A stretch of 64,000 nt of DNA from Acidimicrobiales bacterium (GCA_016716005.1 JADJXE010000001.1:1439001-1503000); one strand, 5' to 3'; counted from the first letter of the stretch, positions 17,091 through 26,476 are shown. Notes: generated by a model not told the origin, from the letters alone. A program made the numbers and translations.

Positions 17091-17339
17091 TCAGCCCGGC
17101 GGCGCCTCGGGGAGGTCGCCGGACAGCAGCTCGGCCTCGGTGGTCTGCCACCGGTACGAGCAGCTGGGGCAGTGCTGGTACATCACCCCGTCGACCAGGT
17201 CGATGCGGTCGAGGTAGCCGGGCGTCGCGCAGTGCGGGCATCGTGTGGGCAGTCCGAACACGGCTCGCGGCGCGCCAGCCGGAGGGGACGACCGAGCCGG
17301 CGCCCCGGGCCGGGCTCGCTTGCGCCACAACGCTGCCAT
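17091..17339 (-). CDS. Small zinc-ribbon protein
   Basis: An 82-aa protein with a basic, Pro/Ala-rich N-terminus and a C-terminal zinc ribbon: C34xxC37 (CPHC) and C57xxC60 (CPSC), separated by a strand segment with GYLDRIDLVDG and followed by YRWQ. No family could be named. It lies 54 bases before pdtaS and 79 bases after the ArsA-like ATPase gene on the same strand, so it may belong to that transcript. The intact pair of CxxC motifs makes it unlikely to be a chance reading frame. Confidence 0.7.
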   Translation of the reverse strand: MAALWRKRARPGAPARSSPPAGAPRAVFGLPTRCPHCATPGYLDRIDLVDGVMYQHCPSCSYRWQTTEAELLSGDLPEAPPG

Positions 17340-17418
17340 CCGTGCCTCCGAGACCAGGTCACCGGCTGCCCGGTCACGCCCTGGTCACCACGTTCAGTGT
17401 ACGCGCAACCGCAGCCCG

Positions 17419-18618
17419 TCACCAGAGGCGACCGCCCAGCTCGAGCAGCCCGGCCAGGTCGTAGATGTCGTGGTCGAAGTAGGGGACGCTCACCACCACG
17501 TCGGGCTGGCGGGCCAGCTCGGCGCGCTGTTCGGCCTCCCGCATGGCGACGACCTGGAACTTGAGGAAGCTCTCCCCCACCTCGGCCAGCACCCTCGCCA
17601 CCTGGTCGGGCGGCCCGGCCTCGGCGCCGACCGCGGCGGCCACCCCGGCGGGGTCGGCCACCAGGCGCTGGGCCACGCCGGTCGAGGCCGCGTCGAGGAG
17701 CAGGTCGGGGAGCACCTTGTTCAGCACGAGCCCGCCGAGGTGCAGACCCCGCTCGCCCAGCGCGTCCATGAAGAACTCGGCCTCTCGCAGCGGCGCGGCC
17801 TCCAGGGTGCTCACCACCACGAACGTGGTCCGGCGATCGGCCAGCACGCGGCTCACGGCCTCGGCGCGGGTCACGAACCCGGCGTACATCGACTGGAACA
17901 GGGTGAAGAACTCGGCGATGTCCTCCAGGAACTGCGAGCCGAGGATCCGGTCGGCGACGGTGTAGAAGGGCCTGGAGGCGAACGTGATCACGCGCGAGCG
18001 GTAGGGCACGGTGAGCCAGCGGAGCAGGCGGCTGCCGAAGAAGTCGGCCATCCGTTGCGGGGCCTCGAGGAAGTCGAGGGCGTTGCGGGTGGGCGGGGTG
18101 TCGACCACGACCAGGTCGTAGGTGCCCGACGTGTGGATCTCGTACAGCCGCTCCATCGCGATGTAGTCGTGGCTCTGGACGAAGCGGCCCGTGATGTTCT
18201 GGTACAGCGGGTTGGACAGGATCGCGTCGCGGGTGGGGGCGTCGGGGGCGTGCCGGCCGACGAGGTCGTCCCAGCTCTGCTTGGTGTCGAGCATGGCCGC
18301 CCACAGCTCACCACGCGGCTCCACGCCCGCAGCCCGGAAGGCTTCGGCCGGCACCTGCCTCTCCACGTTGCCGAAGGCCTCGAGCCCGAGGGCGTTGGCC
18401 AGCCGCCGGGCCGGGTCGACGGTGACCACCAGCACCTTCCCGCCCAGGTGCACGGCCGCCATGGCCGCCATGGCCGCCGCCGCGGTGGTCTTGCCGACCC
18501 CACCGGAGCCGCAGCTGATCACGACCTCCTTGGCCGCGAGGAGCTGCTCGAGCGACCCGGCGGCACCGGCACCGGCACCGGCACCGGCACCCGCACCGGC
18601 GGCCCGGCGGCGGGCCAT
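17419..18618 (-). CDS. ArsA/Get3-family ATPase, Rv3679/Rv3680-like (second of pair)
   Basis: P-loop ATPase of 399 aa. The deviant Walker A CGSGGVGKTT is at about residue 37, VTVDPARRLANAL and the switch motif VVVDTPPTRNALDF follow. The C-terminus has the VSVPYFDHDIYDL segment common to this group. It begins with a low-complexity (Gly-Ala)n tail encoded by a CGGCAC repeat. Paired, adjacent ArsA-like ATPases are conserved in actinobacteria (Rv3679/Rv3680 in M. tuberculosis) and linked there to envelope stress and cell-wall metabolite handling. Its ATG shares one base with the stop of its partner (TGATG), so the two subunits are co-translated, consistent with a heteromer. Confidence 0.9.
   Translation of the reverse strand: MARRRAAGAGAGAGAGAGAAGSLEQLLAAKEVVISCGSGGVGKTTAAAAMAAMAAVHLGGKVLVVTVDPARRLANALGLEAFGNVERQVPAEAFRAAGVEPRGELWAAMLDTKQSWDDLVGRHAPDAPTRDAILSNPLYQNITGRFVQSHDYIAMERLYEIHTSGTYDLVVVDTPPTRNALDFLEAPQRMADFFGSRLLRWLTVPYRSRVITFASRPFYTVADRILGSQFLEDIAEFFTLFQSMYAGFVTRAEAVSRVLADRRTTFVVVSTLEAAPLREAEFFMDALGERGLHLGGLVLNKVLPDLLLDAASTGVAQRLVADPAGVAAAVGAEAGPPDQVARVLAEVGESFLKFQVVAMREAEQRAELARQPDVVVSVPYFDHDIYDLAGLLELGGRLW
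18561..18596 (-). repeat. CGGCAC hexanucleotide tandem repeat
   Basis: Five exact CGGCAC units (18561-18590) and one variant (CCGCAC) in the 5' end of the ArsA-like gene. It encodes an alternating Gly-Ala stretch on the minus strand. Unit length six keeps the frame, so slippage would only change tail length. Confidence 0.9.
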
Positions 18619-19568
18619 CAGTACCCCAGCTCCTCGCCCAGCGCCTCGGCCACCTGCCGGGTGGCGCGCACGCCGTGCGAGCGGGTGAACAGCTCGGGCA
18701 CGTACAACAGGGGCAGCGCCGGATCGAGGGCCTCCCGGAGGCGGCCCAGGTGGCCGGCGCGGGTGCGCCGGAGGGTGACGGCCAGCTCGGCGGCGTCGAG
18801 CACCGGCGTCACCGCCCCGCCCACGGCGAGGCCGAGACGGTCGACCGCCGGCGCCACACGCAGGCGCTCGAACACCTCTTCCTCGGCCCGCCCGAACAGC
18901 TCCGGCAGGACCCGGTTCACCACGATCGCGGCCAGATCGACGGTGGTCTCCTGCTCGATCCGACCGGCCAGCTCGATCGTCTCGTTGACGGGCATCTCCT
19001 CGGGGGCGGCCACGATCACCGCGCCGGTGGTGGCCGGGTCCTCGAGCAGGTCGAGCATCCAGCGTGTCTGGTCACGCACCATCCCCACCTTCACGAGCTC
19101 GTTGATCCCCTGGGGGGCCGCGAGCTGGCCCACGATGTGGCCGCTGGCGGGAGCATCCACCACGACCAGGTCGTAGTGGCGCTCGCGCACCTCCCAGCAC
19201 AGCTTCCCGACGGTGAGGATCTCCTTCACGCCGGGGGCGGCGTTGGCCACGAAGTCGAGGGTCCGGGCGAGGGGGCCGATGCGGGCCACGAGGGGGATCC
19301 GCAGCTGCAGGCTCAGGTACTCCTTGAGCGACTGCTCGGTGTCCATCGCCATGGCCAGCAGCCCGTCCTGCACCGCCCGCGGGGCGAAGGTCAGCCGGCC
19401 CACCTCGAGGAAGTCGGCGAGGTTGCCCTTGGCGTCGACCTCGCACACCAGCGTGCGCCGGCCACGCTCGGCGGCCAGCAGACCGAGGGCAGCCGCGACG
19501 GTCGTCTTCCCGACGCCGCCCTTGCCGGTGACGAACAGCAGGCGGCGCGAGAGCAGGTCGACGGTCAC
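18618..19568 (-). CDS. ArsA/Get3-family ATPase, Rv3679/Rv3680-like (first of pair)
   Basis: P-loop ATPase of 316 aa from GTG 19568 (TVDLLSRRLLFVTGKGGVGKTT). The Walker A is KGGVGKTT; CEVDAKGNLADFL follows, and the switch-II region is VVVDAPASGHIVGQL. The closing segment LLYVPELFTRSHG is typical of the group. It is translated together with the partner ATPase downstream (TGATG overlap at 18616-18620) and lies 40 bases after DUF3107. The residues bridging the Get3 dimer zinc (CxxC) are absent, so this is not a tail-anchored protein chaperone of the eukaryotic kind. Confidence 0.9.
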   Translation of the reverse strand: MTVDLLSRRLLFVTGKGGVGKTTVAAALGLLAAERGRRTLVCEVDAKGNLADFLEVGRLTFAPRAVQDGLLAMAMDTEQSLKEYLSLQLRIPLVARIGPLARTLDFVANAAPGVKEILTVGKLCWEVRERHYDLVVVDAPASGHIVGQLAAPQGINELVKVGMVRDQTRWMLDLLEDPATTGAVIVAAPEEMPVNETIELAGRIEQETTVDLAAIVVNRVLPELFGRAEEEVFERLRVAPAVDRLGLAVGGAVTPVLDAAELAVTLRRTRAGHLGRLREALDPALPLLYVPELFTRSHGVRATRQVAEALGEELGY

Positions 19569-19608
19569 CGACGGGCGGGACGCCCGCGCCGGCGGCCGGC
19601 GGTCGGGA

Positions 19609-19845
19609 TCACGGGGCGCCGAATCCGATGCGGCGGTCGTCCTCGGGCGAGCCGATCTCCACGTAGGCGACCTTGCTCGACGGCACCCCCACCTGCCGGC
19701 CGCGACGGTCGGTGAGCCACAGCACGGCATCGTCGTCGCCGAGCGCCCCCGCGATGTGGTTGCGGAGCTGCTCCCGGTCGGTGTCCTCGGGGAGCTCGAG
19801 GGCGATCTCCTTGGGCGAGTGGGTCACCCCGATGCGGACGTCCAC
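19609..19845 (-). CDS. DUF3107 family protein
   Basis: A 78-aa actinobacterial protein of unknown role. The pattern MDVRIGVTHSPKEIALEL at the start and VPSSKVAYVEIGSPE near the end is characteristic of DUF3107. It precedes the pair of ArsA-like ATPases with 40 bases between, so it may be in their operon. No enzymatic motif is visible. The compact beta-rich pattern would suit a small ubiquitin- or ribosome-binding-type fold, but this is only a guess. Confidence 0.88.
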   Translation of the reverse strand: MDVRIGVTHSPKEIALELPEDTDREQLRNHIAGALGDDDAVLWLTDRRGRQVGVPSSKVAYVEIGSPEDDRRIGFGAP

Positions 19846-19942
19846 GTGGATCCTCCTCGGATGGACAGGCGGCCGTCATGGTAGGCCCGCCACCGCGGGT
19901 CCCCCACGAGCCGGCCCGCCGGGGTGTCGGCGGGGACGGTGC

Positions 19943-21085
<1,143 letters not shown>

Positions 21086-21129
21086 CGCGGGCCTCCGATT
21101 TCTCCTACGCGAATAGGTAGAATACCGGC
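21086..21129. promoter_or_regulatory. Divergent promoter region with small palindrome, mrp / SufR-like gene
   Basis: Nested inverted repeats CCTA...TAGG (21104-21117) and CTAC...GTAG (21105-21120) sit in the middle of the 44-base divergent region. For the plus-strand gene a -10-like TAGAAT (21118-21123) ends six bases before the GTG at 21130, which suggests a leaderless mRNA. The palindrome overlaps both likely promoters and is a candidate operator. Confidence 0.5.
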
Positions 21130-21849
21130 GTGGATCCCCAGCCCCCCACCCCGGACCCGAGCGAGTTCTCGGCCGTGGTCACGGCGATCACCAGCGCCTT
21201 CGGCGATCCCACCCGCCGCCAGATCTACCTCTTCGCCCACGAGGGCGATCGAGGCGTCACCGCCGCCGAGGTCGCCGAGCGCTTCGAGCTGCACCCCAAC
21301 GTGGCCCGCCACCACCTCGACAAGCTGGCGGCCGGCGGCTACCTGGAGGTCACGGTCGAGCGGGGTGAGCATGCCGGCGCCGGCCGTCCGTCGAAGCGGT
21401 ACCGGCTGGCCGAGCGGGACGCCGCCCTCGAGCTGCCGGTGCGCCGCGACGACCTGGTGCTCACCCTGCTGGGCCGGGCCCTGAGCCTCCTGCCGGCCGA
21501 CCAGGCCCGGACCATGGCCGAGGAGGTCGGCGTGGAGTACGGCCGCGGCCTGGCGTCGGCCATGTCGCCCGACGAGAGCCACCGCAGCTTCCGGGCGTCG
21601 CTGCACGCCGTAGCCGACGCCCTCACCGCCCACGGCTTCGCGGCCCACACCGAGGAGCGCGGCAGCCGGCTGCTGCTGGTGAGCGAGCACTGCCCCTTCG
21701 GCGAGACGGCCGTGCAGCACCCGGTGATGTGCGCGGTCGACCGGGGCCTGGTGCGGGGGATGCTCGAGGGGCTCTACGGGCCCGACGCCACGCCCCAGAT
21801 CCGCTCGTCCCGCCCGCAGGGCGACGAGGTCTGCGTCACCGGCTTCTGA
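21130..21849 (+). CDS. SufR-like helix-turn-helix regulator with C-terminal cysteines
   Basis: Protein of 239 aa. The N-terminal winged helix resembles ArsR/SufR regulators: FGDPTRRQIYLFAHE, VTAAEVAERFELHPNVARHHLDKL as the recognition region, and GRPSKRYRL as the wing. The C-terminus holds EHCPFGETA and HPVMCAVDRG, cysteines placed as in SufR proteins that sense Fe-S clusters. It is divergent from mrp and is followed by a cysteine desulfurase 46 bases downstream, so it probably controls Fe-S assembly genes. No suf operon is in the window, so it may be a paralogue of the main SufR. The GTG start lies next to a predicted -10 box. Confidence 0.85.
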   Translation: MDPQPPTPDPSEFSAVVTAITSAFGDPTRRQIYLFAHEGDRGVTAAEVAERFELHPNVARHHLDKLAAGGYLEVTVERGEHAGAGRPSKRYRLAERDAALELPVRRDDLVLTLLGRALSLLPADQARTMAEEVGVEYGRGLASAMSPDESHRSFRASLHAVADALTAHGFAAHTEERGSRLLLVSEHCPFGETAVQHPVMCAVDRGLVRGMLEGLYGPDATPQIRSSRPQGDEVCVTGF

Positions 21850-21895
21850 TCCGGGCGGGCCGCCAAGGGTCGCTGCCGTCCCTAGCCTGGTGGCG

Positions 21896-23020
21896 ATGCC
21901 CCGGCACTACCTCGATCACGCCTCCACCTCGCCCACCCGGCCCGAGGTCGTCGAGGCCATGGTCGCCTGCCTCCGGGGGCCGGCCGCCGACCCGGCCAGG
22001 ATCCACACCGAAGGTCACGCCGCCCGCGTCGCGGTGGAGGTCGCGCGGGAGCAGGTTGCCGCCCTGCTCGGCGCCCGCAGCCGGGAGGTGGTGTTCACCA
22101 GCGGGGCCACCGAGGCCATCGCCGCCGCGGTGTGGGGCGCGGCCGGGCGGGGCGAGGACCAGGTGGTCCCTGCGGTCGAGCACTCCGCCGTCCGCAGGGC
22201 GGCCCAGCACCGCCGGACCACGGCGGTCGGGGTCGACGGCCAGGGGCGGGTCGACCCGGAGGCAGTGCTCGCGGCCGTGGGGCCCGACACGGCCATGGTG
22301 CACCTGCAGTGGGGCAACCACGAGGTCGGTACCCTCCAGCCCGTGGGCGAGGTGGTCGACGCCTGCCGCGAGCGGGGCGTGCTCGTCCACGTCGACGCCG
22401 CCCAGGCCGCGGGGCACCTGCCCATCGCGTTCGACGAATTGGGCGCCGACCTGCTCAGCGTCAGCGCCCACAAGATGGGCGGGCCGCCGGGCGTGGGCGC
22501 GCTGCTCGTGCGGCGGGGCCTGCGCCTGCGCCCGCTGCTGGTGGGCGGCGACCAGGAGCGGGCCCGGCGCGCCGGCTTCGAGAACGTGCCGGCCATCGTC
22601 GGCTGGGGCGCGGCCTGCGCCGCCCTGGCCGACCACGGCCAGGCCCGGCTCCACGAGGAGCAGGCCGCGGCCCGGCGCCTGACCGAGCGCCTCCTCGCCG
22701 GCGTGGCCCCGCTCCCGGGTGTGGCCGTCCACGGCGACCCTGTCGGCCGGTTGCCGCACCTGGTCTGCCTGGGGACCGAGGGGGTCGAGCCGCAGGCCGT
22801 CCTCCTCGGCCTCGACCAGGCCGGCGTCGCGGTGCACTCGGGCAGCGCCTGCGCGTCCGAGCACCTCGAGCCGTCCCCGGTGCTGGAGGCCATGGGGATC
22901 GATGCCCACCACTCGCTGCGGGTCTCCGTCGGCTGGACGAGCACCGACGCCGACGTCGACGCCTTCCTCGACGCCCTGCCGCGGGTGCTCGCCCGACTGC
23001 GCGCCCTCGGCGCCGGGTAG
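21896..23020 (+). CDS. Cysteine desulfurase family protein (NifS/IscS-like)
   Basis: PLP-dependent enzyme of 374 aa predicted to take sulfur from cysteine for Fe-S clusters or thio-modification. The N-terminus YLDHASTSPTRPEVV is canonical, FTSGATEAI and the PLP lysine in SVSAHKMGGPPG are present, and the active-site loop is HSGSACASEH with the persulfide-forming cysteine. A GTG two codons upstream (21890) is an alternative start. It follows the SufR-like gene on the same strand, so it may be a target or operon partner. No scaffold gene (IscU or SufU) follows. Confidence 0.92.
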   Translation: MPRHYLDHASTSPTRPEVVEAMVACLRGPAADPARIHTEGHAARVAVEVAREQVAALLGARSREVVFTSGATEAIAAAVWGAAGRGEDQVVPAVEHSAVRRAAQHRRTTAVGVDGQGRVDPEAVLAAVGPDTAMVHLQWGNHEVGTLQPVGEVVDACRERGVLVHVDAAQAAGHLPIAFDELGADLLSVSAHKMGGPPGVGALLVRRGLRLRPLLVGGDQERARRAGFENVPAIVGWGAACAALADHGQARLHEEQAAARRLTERLLAGVAPLPGVAVHGDPVGRLPHLVCLGTEGVEPQAVLLGLDQAGVAVHSGSACASEHLEPSPVLEAMGIDAHHSLRVSVGWTSTDADVDAFLDALPRVLARLRALGAG

Positions 23021-23025
23021 CCCGC

Positions 23026-23403
23026 TCAGGCCGGCGGCGTGCGGTCGAGCGGCGCGTGGCGCCGACGGGCGCCGGCGGCCACGTCGTCCGGGACCTCGAC
23101 CCACAGCCGCAGCAGCCCACCACCCAGGGCCTTGCCCAGGTTGTCGGCGCGCAGCGAGCGGGGGCCGCCGCCGCCGAGGGCGCCGTGGAGAACGAACTTG
23201 AGCGCCAGCACGTTGGGCGCCTCGAACCGCTCGACGGGGCCGGCGACGAGCGCGCCGAAGTGCGCCCGCACCACGTCGGCCGTGACCACCTCGCGCAGCG
23301 CCGCGTAGGCCGCCGCGTCGTCGGCGAACAGGGTGAGGTCGCTGCTGTCGCCCTTGTCGCCGGAGCGAACACCGCACAGGTCTCGGAGCTGGATGCGGGC
23401 CAC
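23026..23403 (-). CDS. AtuA-related small protein (C-terminal domain type)
   Basis: A 125-aa product matching the domain that ends many AtuA/DUF1446 proteins: IQLRDLCGVRSGDKGDSSDL at the start and FEAPNVLALKFVLHGALGGGG in the middle, ending with KALGGGLLRLW. AtuA proteins were described in acyclic terpene utilization; their biochemical role is not settled. The large AtuA-like partner is encoded at 23945-25279 on the same strand, but a phosphatase gene on the opposite strand lies between. The start is GTG 23403, which removes an unlikely Arg/Pro-rich extension. Confidence 0.88.
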   Translation of the reverse strand: MARIQLRDLCGVRSGDKGDSSDLTLFADDAAAYAALREVVTADVVRAHFGALVAGPVERFEAPNVLALKFVLHGALGGGGPRSLRADNLGKALGGGLLRLWVEVPDDVAAGARRRHAPLDRTPPA

Positions 23404-23464
23404 GGCCGGGACTGTACCGGCGCGCTGGCCACGGCAGGGGCGACGGGTAGCATCGGGACCTCCC

Positions 23465-23929
23465 ATGACCGTCTACCTCGTCCGACACGCCAAGGCCGGC
23501 AGCCGGAGCGAGTGGGTCGGGTCCGACGAGGCCCGGCCGCTCACCAAGTCCGGACGCCGCCAGGCCAAGGCGCTCGTCCAGGTGCTGCGCGACGCCGAGC
23601 CCAAGCGCATCGTCTCGAGCCCCTACCGACGCTGCACCGACACGGTGCTGCCCCTCGCCCGGCACCTCGGGCTGGAGGTCGAGGAGGCGCCGGAGCTGGC
23701 CGAGGGGGAGCCGCCCGAGCCGGTCGTCGAGCTGATCCGCGCCGCGGGCGAGGACGACCTGGTGCTGTGCAGCCACGGCGACGTGATCCCCGACCTGATC
23801 GGCCACCTCCGCGCGCACGGCCTCGAGGTACAGGGCGAGACCGACTGGCGGAAGGGGTCCACCTGGATCATCGAGGTGAACGGCGGGTCGCCGGTTCGGG
23901 CACGGGCGCTCCCGCCGCCCGACGCCTGA
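23465..23929 (+). CDS. SixA-like histidine phosphatase
   Basis: Protein of 154 aa from the compact SixA branch of the histidine phosphatases. It has YLVRHAKAG (RHG-type motif with Ala), SSPYRRCTDTV with the second arginine, and VLCSHGDVIPDLIG with the second histidine. The length is typical for SixA, which removes phosphate from phosphohistidine proteins. The gene lies on the plus strand between the two AtuA-like genes, which run the other way. A role in carbon-flux or phosphorelay control is possible but not shown. Confidence 0.88.
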   Translation: MTVYLVRHAKAGSRSEWVGSDEARPLTKSGRRQAKALVQVLRDAEPKRIVSSPYRRCTDTVLPLARHLGLEVEEAPELAEGEPPEPVVELIRAAGEDDLVLCSHGDVIPDLIGHLRAHGLEVQGETDWRKGSTWIIEVNGGSPVRARALPPPDA

Positions 23930-23944
23930 CCCCCGGCCGGCCCC

Positions 23945-25279
23945 TCAGCCCTCGGTGACCTCCACGCGCACCTGGGCGTCGACCAGGTCACGGGGCACGG
24001 CCACGGGGTCGACGGCGAGCAGCTGGGTGGGCCGGCCGTCCCGGGCCCGCCCGGTGCCCGAGATCATGGGCGGCCCCGACAGGCCCAGCACGCCGAGGTC
24101 GGCACCCACCCGGGCCGCGCTCGCCGGGTCGGCGGTGCGCCATGCCAGCCGCCCGACCACCTCGCCCGGCTCCCAGCCGGCGGCATCGGCGGCGGCCACG
24201 TCGTCGGCCGCGGCCGGGCCGTGGAACGCGTCGACCCCGAAGTACTCCTCGCACCACTCCTCGACCGGCACGCCGCCGGCCTCGGCCCGCTGGCGGACGA
24301 ACCGGAGGGCGGCACGGGCCTTGGCCTCGGCATCGGGCCACGAGTAGGCCAGCCGGGCCTCGCCGGCCCAGCCCGCAGGCGTGCAGACCAGGGCCTTGTA
24401 CGTGGGCGGCGGCGCCGACCCCCGCACGCCGGTGACCCGGACCCGGTCGCCGCCCAGGTCGGTGAGCGTGAGCGACGTGAAGTCGGCGGTGACGTCGGGG
24501 TTGAGGTAGCGGCGGGGGTCGTGCACCTCGTACAGCAGCTGCTCCCGCACCGTGTCGAACGTGACCATGCCGCCGGCCTGGGGCGGCTTGGTGATCACCG
24601 CGGTGCCGTCGGCCTCCACCTCGGCGATCGGGAACGCGACCCGGAGGGGGTCGGGGTTGTCCCACCACGCGCCCGAGTAGTTGCCACCGGTGACCTGCCC
24701 CGAGCACTCGAGCAGGTGGCCGACCACCACCCCCGCGGCCAGGCGGTCCCAGTCGTCCCACGCCCAGCCGTGCTCGTGCACCAGGGGGGCCAGGAACAGC
24801 GAGGCGTCGGCCACCCGCCCCGTCACCACCACGTGGGCGCCCCGGCCCAGCGCCTCCACGATCGGGCGGGCGCCGAGGTAGGCGTTGGCGAACAGGGCGT
24901 CGTCGGGCAGGCCCAGCGCGGCGGCGTGCGGCTTCACGTCGTCGCCGACCACCGTCGCCACCTTCAGCCCGCCGAGCCCGGCCTCCTTGAGCGCCCCCAC
25001 CACCGCCCGCCCCGCGGCGACCGGGTTGATGCCGCCGGCGTTGGTGATGAGGCGGGTGCGGCCGTCGGCCAGCCACGGCAGCGCCGCCCCCACGTAACGG
25101 GGCAGGTCGCGCGTGTAGCCGAGCGACTCGTCGCGCTGGCGGTCCTTCTGCAGGATGGCCAGGGTGAGTTCGGCCAAGGCCTCGCACACGAGGTAGTCGA
25201 CGCCGGCGGCGAGCAGGTCGGCGACGGGCGCGAGCCCGTCGCCGTAGAACCCCTGCCCGCCACCCAGCCGGACCGTCAC
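23945..25279 (-). CDS. AtuA-like DUF1446 protein (acyclic terpene utilization type)
   Basis: Protein of 444 aa. DUF1446 features: MTVRLGGGQGFYGDGL at the N-terminus, YLVCEALAELTLAIL, LITNAGGINP, VVTGRVADASLFLAPL and ECSGQVTGGNYSG. The family is tied to acyclic terpene and related branched acyl-CoA catabolism but the reaction is not defined. Its short C-terminal partner is separate and 540 bases downstream, with an opposite-strand phosphatase gene between. Ten bases separate its start from the stop of the upstream DUF4234 gene, so the two may be co-transcribed. Confidence 0.9.
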   Translation of the reverse strand: MTVRLGGGQGFYGDGLAPVADLLAAGVDYLVCEALAELTLAILQKDRQRDESLGYTRDLPRYVGAALPWLADGRTRLITNAGGINPVAAGRAVVGALKEAGLGGLKVATVVGDDVKPHAAALGLPDDALFANAYLGARPIVEALGRGAHVVVTGRVADASLFLAPLVHEHGWAWDDWDRLAAGVVVGHLLECSGQVTGGNYSGAWWDNPDPLRVAFPIAEVEADGTAVITKPPQAGGMVTFDTVREQLLYEVHDPRRYLNPDVTADFTSLTLTDLGGDRVRVTGVRGSAPPPTYKALVCTPAGWAGEARLAYSWPDAEAKARAALRFVRQRAEAGGVPVEEWCEEYFGVDAFHGPAAADDVAAADAAGWEPGEVVGRLAWRTADPASAARVGADLGVLGLSGPPMISGTGRARDGRPTQLLAVDPVAVPRDLVDAQVRVEVTEG

Positions 25280-25289
25280 GGCGCGACCC

Positions 25290-25664
25290 TCAGGCGGCCG
25301 TCGCGCCCTTCGACTCCCAGAAGGTGTTGAGGGCGCTCTGCACCTTCACCCACCAGATGATCCCCCCGATGAGCGGCAGGAGGAACCAGAAGCCGGTCTT
25401 CGTGCTCACGGGCGACTCCGCGCCGTCGCTCTCGTAGAGGGCCTTCACCTCGCCCGGCATGGTGAACATCAGCACGATGAAGATGAACAGGGCGATCACC
25501 AGGCTGACACCGCCGCCCAGGCCGTTGCCCGAGTAGTCCTTCATCTCCTTGCCCGTCTTGAACGCCCAGTAGAGCGTGTAGATCCCGAACGTGATGATCG
25601 AGAAGACGATCACCAGGACGGGCGAGCGGAGCTTGCCGACGGGACGTGCCAGGTTCTGAGCCAT
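25290..25664 (-). CDS. DUF4234 membrane protein
   Basis: Membrane protein of 124 aa with the DUF4234 pattern: LVIVFSIITFGIYTLYW, then a hydrophilic KTGKEMKDYSGNG linker, a second hydrophobic segment (VIALFIFIVLMF) and a third (WFLLPLIGGIIWWV). The function of the family is unknown. It follows the ccm operon by about 40 bases on the same strand and precedes the AtuA-like gene by 10 bases. Confidence 0.87.
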   Translation of the reverse strand: MAQNLARPVGKLRSPVLVIVFSIITFGIYTLYWAFKTGKEMKDYSGNGLGGGVSLVIALFIFIVLMFTMPGEVKALYESDGAESPVSTKTGFWFLLPLIGGIIWWVKVQSALNTFWESKGATAA

Positions 25665-25705
25665 GCGCGAACCCTAACCCCAGGGGTCGCGGCACGCGCT
25701 GACCG

Positions 25706-26476
25706 CTACGGCGTGGGGCCCGGCGCCGGCGGCACCACCACCCCCTGGGCGGCCAGCCGGGCCGCCACCTCGTCGCGCGTCTCGCGCACCTGGTCGGCGA
25801 ACCCCGCGGGCGGGTCGTCGGCGAGGAAGGCGTCGAACTGCTCCAGCGCACCCTGCAGGTCGCCCTGGTCGCGGAGGATGATCCCCTTGAAGAAGCGCGC
25901 GTCCGCGTAGGTGGGGTCGACGGCGATGGCTGCGTCGATGCGCTCGAGCCCCTCGGGCGTGAGGCCGGCGAGGTGGCGCAGCCACCCGCCGTACGCCAGC
26001 GCCTCGGCGTTCCCCGGGTCGCTCTCGGCCACCTCGTCGAAGCGCTCGAGGGCCGCGACCGCGTCCCCCTGCTGCAGCAGCAGGCGGGCCTCGGCCAGCA
26101 GCCCTGCGCTCGAGTCGCGGATGTCGCCGGAGGCCGACTGGCCGGGCAGTCGCAACCCGGAGCCGGCCGCCACGGCGACCCCCGCCAGCAGGGCCACCGC
26201 GACCACGCCGGCCACGACGAGCACCCGGCGGAGGGGCCGGGCCGGCGGACGGGCGGGGAGGGCGGCCCGGCGGGCGTCGATGGCCCGGAGCGCCTCGGCG
26301 GCCCGGTGGGTGTAGTCGTCCCTCAGCGCGGCGTAGTCGTGGTCGTCGACGTCGCCGGCGTCGTGCTCTCGCTCCAGGTCGTCGAGGGAGCGCAGCAGGA
26401 AGTCGCGCTCCTCCTCGAGGCGGGCCAGCTCGTCGAGGTCGAGCCCGCGAGCGGCGGGGCCGGGGGCATCGCTCAC
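25706..26476 (-). CDS. CcmI-like membrane-anchored TPR protein
   Basis: Protein of 256 aa. The N-terminal 75 residues are a charged coiled coil (LARLEEERDFLLRSLDDLEREHDAG) typical of CcmI/CcmH-fusion proteins, followed by one membrane helix (VLVVAGVVAVALLAGVAVAA) and a periplasm-side TPR domain with SDPGNAEALAYGGWL and VDPTYADARFF repeats. CcmI presents apocytochrome c to the haem lyase. The GTG start overlaps the stop of ccmH (GTGA), so it is the last coupled gene of the maturation operon. The assignment rests on architecture and position, as TPR sequences are not specific. Confidence 0.8.
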   Translation of the reverse strand: MSDAPGPAARGLDLDELARLEEERDFLLRSLDDLEREHDAGDVDDHDYAALRDDYTHRAAEALRAIDARRAALPARPPARPLRRVLVVAGVVAVALLAGVAVAAGSGLRLPGQSASGDIRDSSAGLLAEARLLLQQGDAVAALERFDEVAESDPGNAEALAYGGWLRHLAGLTPEGLERIDAAIAVDPTYADARFFKGIILRDQGDLQGALEQFDAFLADDPPAGFADQVRETRDEVAARLAAQGVVVPPAPGPTP

